Part shown: positions 1-4,400 of the stretch, one piece after another | How positions within the stretch are numbered: the first letter of the stretch is position 1 | Layout of the letters: each line of letters opens with the position of its first letter | Source of the DNA: Candidatus Mediterraneibacter stercorigallinarum | GTDB lineage: Bacteria; Bacillota; Clostridia; Lachnospirales; Lachnospiraceae | Length of the DNA stretch: 8,299 nucleotides | Reading direction: 5' to 3' | Assembly: GCA_019116185.1 (NCBI GenBank) | Contig: DXCD01000226.1 | Span: 1 to 8,299 of the forward strand | Notes under the pieces: model-generated | The model's database searches: none | What the model was told of the DNA's origin: nothing | What the model saw: only the letters and a program-made list of their open reading frames with translations | Position numbers and translations under genes: made by a program

Positions 1-28
1 CTTATTGGTAGTGCCTTTTTCTATAATC

Positions 29-57
29 ATATTAGCAAAGGGCGGATAAATTGTCAA
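29..57 (-). promoter_or_regulatory. Near-consensus sigma-70/SigA promoter directed out of the left edge
   Basis: On the minus strand a perfect -35 hexamer TTGACA (57 to 52) is followed, after exactly 17 bases, by TAATAT (34 to 29), one mismatch from the -10 consensus. Transcription would begin near position 22 and run leftwards out of the window. It lies about 50 bases beyond the stop of the AraC-family gene, on the same strand, so it probably drives a separate downstream gene not visible here. A short inverted repeat at 64-88 sits just upstream of the -35 and could be an activator or repressor site. The promoter elements are seen directly; the target gene is inferred. Confidence 0.6.
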
Positions 58-63
58 ATTGAA

Positions 64-88
64 CTGGGAATAGTTTGGTCTTTCCCGG
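64..88. repeat. Short inverted repeat between AraC gene stop and outward promoter
   Basis: Seven-base arms, CTGGGAA at 64-70 and TTCCCGG at 82-88, pair with one G-T wobble around an 11-base loop. Read on the minus strand the hairpin follows the AraC-family stop codon by about 20 bases, so it could be a weak terminator. However, it is followed only by TTCAATTTG and not by a clean T run. Its position immediately upstream of the minus-strand -35 box equally fits a regulator binding site. Confidence 0.3.
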
Positions 89-106
89 AGATAATTATGC
101 TCTGAG

Positions 107-958
107 TTATTCTCCCTTTTCAATCTGGAGATATCTCTTTGGGGTCATATTATAATATTTTTTAAATGCATTGACAAAATAATCAACGGATGTATAGCCT
201 GTCTTCTCTGCGATCTCGTAGAGATCAGGCTCTTCTTTTTTCAGCATGATGCACGCGGCGGACATTCTTGCGTCTGTCCGTTTCTGCGCGAATGTTTTGC
301 CGTAATAGTCCTTCAGGAACCGTTCGGTCTGCCGCTCGCTCAGCCCAAGATAAGTCGAGAGACCTGCCAGAGTAACATCCCTGTATTCATAGAGGAATGC
401 CTTGTCAGTAAGAAAAGCACGGCTCTCATACAAGTTCCCGGAATGTGTTCCGGACGAAAGACCGGGACGGGGTGTCTGATAGTTGCGGACAAGAAATATC
501 ACGGCCTGCTGCAGAAGAGCGGATACTTCTGTGAGGTATCCCACGTGTTTATGCTGGAGCTCTTTAAATATAACTTTCAGGAGCGTGTGAAGGTTGGATG
601 CATTCTGCCCGATCCAGAAAGGGGTATTAATAAACGGATCCAGGCAGGAGGGGCCGGGCGTGTCCTTATGTATATTGAAAAAGACCGAGTATTCTGTCAT
701 GGGGTTGTCGATATAAGGTACTTGTTCGTGTTCAACATGGGGACCTGTAATAAAGAGCATATCAGGTACCAGTTTGTAGACGTTTCCGTCGATCCGCGCG
801 CTTCCGTAGCCGGAAGAAATATAATGAAGCTCATAGCTTTCGTTTCCGTGCGCATGTTTTGGAACCGGTGTCAGAAACTGTTCGCGCGCGATATTAGAAA
901 TAAAAAAGGATACATTTTCTATTAAGAATTGAATGTTTGGCTGATAGAACAAATTCAT
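107..958 (-). CDS. AraC-family transcriptional regulator with N-terminal cupin sensor domain
   Basis: A 283-residue cytoplasmic DNA-binding protein of the AraC/XylS family, typical in length. Residues about 25-100 form a cupin-like ligand-binding domain with the H-x-H...E pattern (His35, His37, Glu43) and a later histidine cluster (His74, His77). Residues about 185-283 form the double helix-turn-helix: helix set one around VTLAGLSTYLGLSERQTERF (195-214), set two around LYEIAEKTGYTSVDYFVNAF (246-265), followed by the family signature ending YYNMTPKRYLQ. The ATG at 958 is chosen because GGGAGGA lies 6 bases upstream; the open frame continues 59 codons further, but that part is AT-rich, hydrophobic and lacks cupin-domain features. 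It is transcribed divergently from the GH95 fucosidase gene, so it is the likely regulator of that gene and perhaps of the gene beyond the left edge. The ligand is unknown; a sugar is a guess from context. Confidence 0.93.
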   Translation of the reverse strand: MNLFYQPNIQFLIENVSFFISNIAREQFLTPVPKHAHGNESYELHYISSGYGSARIDGNVYKLVPDMLFITGPHVEHEQVPYIDNPMTEYSVFFNIHKDTPGPSCLDPFINTPFWIGQNASNLHTLLKVIFKELQHKHVGYLTEVSALLQQAVIFLVRNYQTPRPGLSSGTHSGNLYESRAFLTDKAFLYEYRDVTLAGLSTYLGLSERQTERFLKDYYGKTFAQKRTDARMSAACIMLKKEEPDLYEIAEKTGYTSVDYFVNAFKKYYNMTPKRYLQIEKGE

Positions 959-963
959 AACAA

Positions 964-970
964 TCCTCCC
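964..970 (-). promoter_or_regulatory. Ribosome binding site fixing the AraC-family start
   Basis: On the minus strand GGGAGGA is followed by a spacer of about 5-6 bases and ATG at 958. This is the only good Shine-Dalgarno match near any in-frame start, and it rejects the longer 342-codon reading. Confidence 0.75.
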
Positions 971-995
971 TCTTCCTGTAAAAACACCACTTCGT

Positions 996-1043
996 GTAAA
1001 ATACGATATTACAAATATTAACATATATATCCATTGAAATAAA
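996..1043 (-). promoter_or_regulatory. Candidate promoter and operator of the AraC-family gene
   Basis: On the minus strand TAATAT (1020 to 1015) is preceded by TGT, giving an extended -10, and by TTTATT (1043 to 1038) at a 17-base spacing as a weak -35. The predicted start site falls near 1008, leaving a leader of about 50 bases. An imperfect 17-base palindrome (996-1012, GTAA.AT / AT.TTAC) overlaps this start and could be an autoregulatory site. The surrounding DNA is very AT-rich, so chance matches are likely. Confidence 0.35.
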
Positions 1044-1081
1044 AGAAAAATGGGAAAAATCAACAACAAATCTATAAAAAA

Positions 1082-1107
1082 CGACATAAATATGTAAAAA
1101 AATGTCG
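1082..1107. repeat. Nested inverted repeats in the divergent control region
   Basis: CGACAT (1082-1087) pairs with ATGTCG (1102-1107), and inside it ACATA-AA-TATGT (1084-1095) is a perfect 12-base inverted repeat. These stand out because they contain G and C in an otherwise A/T-dominated stretch. They lie upstream of the candidate AraC-family promoter and may be a protein binding site. Function is inferred only from position. Confidence 0.3.
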
Positions 1108-1234
1108 GACGAGCAACAACGATAATAAAAATCAATAATGTATAATAATTAAATAAGTAATTATAGAGGAAAGGAGAAAAAATATTTTATTCTGCATCCC
1201 TGAATTAAGCTATATACCATAATTTAGCAAACTT

Positions 1235-1264
1235 ACTGAAAAAGAGAATGGATTATTTTTCAGT
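1235..1264. repeat. Perfect 9-base inverted repeat, candidate operator or weak terminator
   Basis: ACTGAAAAA (1235-1243) and TTTTTCAGT (1256-1264) are exact reverse complements separated by 12 bases. A run of seven T follows at 1273-1279, so it superficially resembles a terminator, but the stem has only three G-C pairs and the T run starts 8 bases after the stem. It lies about 100 bases upstream of the predicted fucosidase promoter, which favours an operator or insulating role over an attenuator. Confidence 0.4.
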
Positions 1265-1340
1265 TGTAATACTTTTTTTGGATAATATGTCCATATAAAA
1301 TAATTTGTAAAAAATGACAAAGATTGAAAAATAATTGATT

Positions 1341-1372
1341 TTCATATATTGCAAAAAATATTATGCTATAGT
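1341..1372 (+). promoter_or_regulatory. Candidate promoter of the GH95 fucosidase gene
   Basis: TATAGT at 1367-1372 is preceded by TGC (1364-1366), giving an extended -10 (TGnTATAGT). No good -35 is present at the right spacing: TTCATA at 1341-1346 would need a 20-base spacer. An extended -10 with a weak -35 is what an activator-dependent promoter would look like, in keeping with the divergent AraC-family gene. The predicted leader is about 95-100 bases and contains a small potential hairpin (CAGA-TTTT-TCTG at 1413-1424, flanked by AGGG/CCCT). Confidence 0.45.
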
Positions 1373-1463
1373 TGCCGGATCGTATGCGAAAATGCTTTAA
1401 CAGGGAAAAGTTCAGATTTTTCTGTGCCCTACAAAGCGGAAAGATTTGAAAATTGCAGGAGAA

Positions 1464-1470
1464 AAGGAGG
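1464..1470 (+). promoter_or_regulatory. Ribosome binding site of the GH95 fucosidase gene
   Basis: AAGGAGG sits 5 bases before the ATG at 1476, an almost ideal Shine-Dalgarno. It selects this ATG over an in-frame TTG at 1446, which lies upstream of the site and has no ribosome binding site of its own. Confidence 0.85.
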
Positions 1471-1475
1471 AAAAC

Positions 1476-4400
1476 ATGAAAAGAGTAACAAGTAAGAAAG
1501 CAGTCAGCATTGCAGCGGCATTAACGCTCGCGCTGACAGCTGTACCGGTGTCCGGTCTGACGGTTAACGCGGCGCCGGGTACGGCAGGGGACGGGGAAGA
1601 AAAGCCCCTTAAGCTCCAGTATTTCTCTCCGGCGGATAAAGGCAGCAGTGAGAGAAACAACTGGGAACGCTGGGCGCTTCCGCTCGGAAACGGGCATATG
1701 GGAGCCATGGTATTCGGCCGCACGGAGACCGAGAGGATTCAGCTCAATGAGAAGACACTGTGGTCCGGAGGAACCGGCGGTACGGATGACGCGGAAGGCG
1801 GAGAATACGACACGCGGGACCCGCTGAGTGATGCATATGGAAATGTAGACGCTTACGGAAGCGGGGCAATGGAGAAGTATATTGATTTCTTGTTCGACGA
1901 GTATTACAGCGGCTCAACTGCAGGGAACGGACCTGCGCAGAGCGGAGAGATGAAGATACTTCCGAACAACAGATCCGCGCTTGGCGATTATCAGAATTTT
2001 GCGGAGATGTACATTGACTTTAACCAGCCGACAGAGGAAACAGAGAATTATGTAAGAGAGCTGGATCTTCGGACAGCCCTCTCCACAGTCGCTTATGATT
2101 ATGACGGGGTACATTATACAAGAGAAATGTTCGCAAACTATCCGGATAATGTGCTTGTATACCGTGTGACAGCGGACGAGGCGGGAAGCATTGACCTGAA
2201 ACTGCATCCGGAGATCGCGGATTTAGGGACAACTACCGGAGGACACTCCAAAAAGGTTACCAAAGAAGGTACTGTTGTGGCGGACGAAGAGAGCAGGACC
2301 ATCACAATGGAGGGAACGATCACTAATAATAATATGAAATTTGCCGGAAAGTTCCGCATTGAGAATGAAGGCGGAACAGTAACGGCAGACAATTCCGACA
2401 ATACAAAAGGATCGTTGACCGTGCAGGATGCTGACAGTGTAGTAATCTATGTTGCCCTGGCTACGAATTATAAAAACGAATTCCCGGATTACCGGCAGGC
2501 AGGTGCAGACTATGCGATCAACAGTGTGACAGAACGGATCGAAAATGCATCTGCGAAAAAATATGACGCGCTCTATGAAGCACACCTGGCAGATTATCAG
2601 GAGCTGTTCTCAAGGGTAGAGCTTGACCTGGGCGGTACATATAATGCGGATGAGGAGACAGACCAGCTTCTTTCTTCCTGGAATAAGAATTCTCCGAACG
2701 GAACGCAGAACCACTATCTGGAGGAGCTGTATTTCCAGTATGGAAGATATATGATGATCGCGTCATCCAGAAGCGACACGCTCCCGAGCAATCTCCAGGG
2801 GATCTGGAATGACCGGGCGTTCGCGGACTGGCAGTCAGATTATCATACCAATATCAATCTTCAGATGAATTACTGGCCTGCATATTCCACGAACCTGGCA
2901 GAGATCGGAGAGTCTCTGAACAGCTATGTAAAGTCCCTGGCAGAGCCCGGACAGCTGACAGCTCAGAAACTGTTCGGCACAACCGGCGACGCGTGGATGG
3001 TGAACTGCAGTGCCAATGCGCTGGGATTCACAGGAAATATCAACTCCAATGCATCTCTGGCAGTGACGGCAAATGCATTTATCCTGCAGAATGTATATGA
3101 TTATTATCAGTATACCCAGGATAAGGAAACGCTTCAGAATCAGTTATATCCGCTGATGACAAGCGCCTGCGACTTCTTCCTCCAGGTGCTACAGAACGGG
3201 CGTACCGAGGCGGATTCAGACAAGCTGCTCATGGTGCCGTCTTATTCATCCGAGCAGGGACCGTGGACAGTAGGCGCGGCATTTGACCAGCAGCTGATCT
3301 ACCTTCTGTTCGCAGATACTTTAGATGCGTCCGAAGAACTTGGAATCAGCAATGAGTTTACTCAGCAGCTGAAGGATACAATGGAAAGACTCTACCCGAT
3401 CAATATCGGCGAGAGCGGCCAGATCAAAGAATGGCAGCAGGAAGGCGCATACAACAGGTACGAAGGGACAAATACAAAGATCGGCGATGACGCGCACCGC
3501 CATAATTCACAGCTGATGGCGCTTCATCCGGGAAATCTGATTACAACAGAGACACCGGAACTGCTGGAAGCTGCCAAGACAACACTGGAGCTGCGCGGCG
3601 ATGGAGCCACTGGCTGGTCTATGGGACAGAAGTTCAATATGTGGGCAAGGCTTCAGGACGGCAATCATGCGTATGACAAGCTGTTTAAGAACCTGATGAA
3701 AAACGGTACGGCAACGAACCTGTTCGACCTGCATCCGCCGTTCCAGATCGACGGAAACTTCGGAGCGACAGCAGGCCTTGCAGAGCTTCTCGTACAGAGC
3801 CATGCAGGTTATGTATCAATCCTTCCGGCACTTCCGGATGAGCTTTCCGGCGGATCGGTAAGCGGCCTTGTAGCTGAGGGCAACTTCGTGGTTGACCTTG
3901 ACTGGGCTGACGGAGAGATGACAGCGCTTGAGATCACTTCAAGAAGCGGAAACGAGCTTGCTCTGAAGGCGGGCGTTGTGGACAAGATCATTGACACAAC
4001 AACAGGCGCGGAGATCACAGATGTGACAGAGAATTCTGACGGGGCGATTGCATTTGCTACAGAAGAAGGGCATACCTACCAGATCATCCCGGGCGAGGAG
4101 CAGTCTCTGGAGGAAGCAGAAAAAGTGGTAGAAGATGTTCAGAATATGGACATTTACGCATATGAGTACACAACAGAGACCGCAAATGAATTCACAGAGG
4201 CGTTCCTTGCATGCCAGAGGATGGCAGAGCAGGGGAACTACATGGCGTCAGACGTGGACAAGACTGTAAACAGGCTGCTGGATGCTGTTGACGCGCTTGA
4301 ACTGCGCGAGGGCGATGAATTCGCCGCGGCAGCAGTGCTCCGTTTCCTGGAGAATGCGGCTGAGCTCAACTATGAAGGAACAGACACAGAAGATGAATGG

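Larger units (their letters stand above)
959..1475. other. AT-rich divergent intergenic control region
   Basis: A gap of 517 bases between the divergent regulator and fucosidase genes, made mostly of A and T, in sharp contrast to the roughly balanced coding regions on either side. No ORF with both a plausible start and a ribosome binding site is seen in it. It holds candidate promoters for both genes, several inverted repeats (996-1012, 1082-1107, 1235-1264, 1279-1293), and two similar short blocks ATAATTTagcaaa and ATAATTTgtaaaa (near 1219 and 1300) that could be direct-repeat half-sites of the kind AraC proteins bind. Such length fits a regulated divergent promoter with multiple operators. 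Confidence 0.6.

Noticed and set aside
443..925. 160-codon plus-strand open frame opposite the regulator gene
   Set aside because: No recognisable protein features and no convincing start; it is the antisense of a clear AraC-family gene.
959..1135. 59-codon N-terminal extension of the AraC-family frame to an ATG at 1135
   Set aside because: The added residues are hydrophobic and AT-driven, lie before a good ribosome binding site and ATG at 958, and are not part of the family fold.
1141..1146. TATAAT as a plus-strand -10 for the fucosidase
   Set aside because: No -35 at 16-18 bases, and it lies over 300 bases from the gene in a stretch where such matches are expected by chance.
1171..1222. 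AAGGAG at 1171-1176 followed by a possible leader peptide
   Set aside because: No ATG, GTG or TTG follows at a suitable distance; only an ATT could open a 12-codon frame.
1384..1402. CcpA-type cre site near the predicted fucosidase start site
   Set aside because: The bases around TGCGAAAATGC do not give the required symmetrical TG...CG...CA spacing.
1446..1475. In-frame TTG start at 1446 for the fucosidase
   Set aside because: AAGGAGG lies at 1464-1470, inside that extension, and serves the ATG at 1476, which begins a standard signal peptide.
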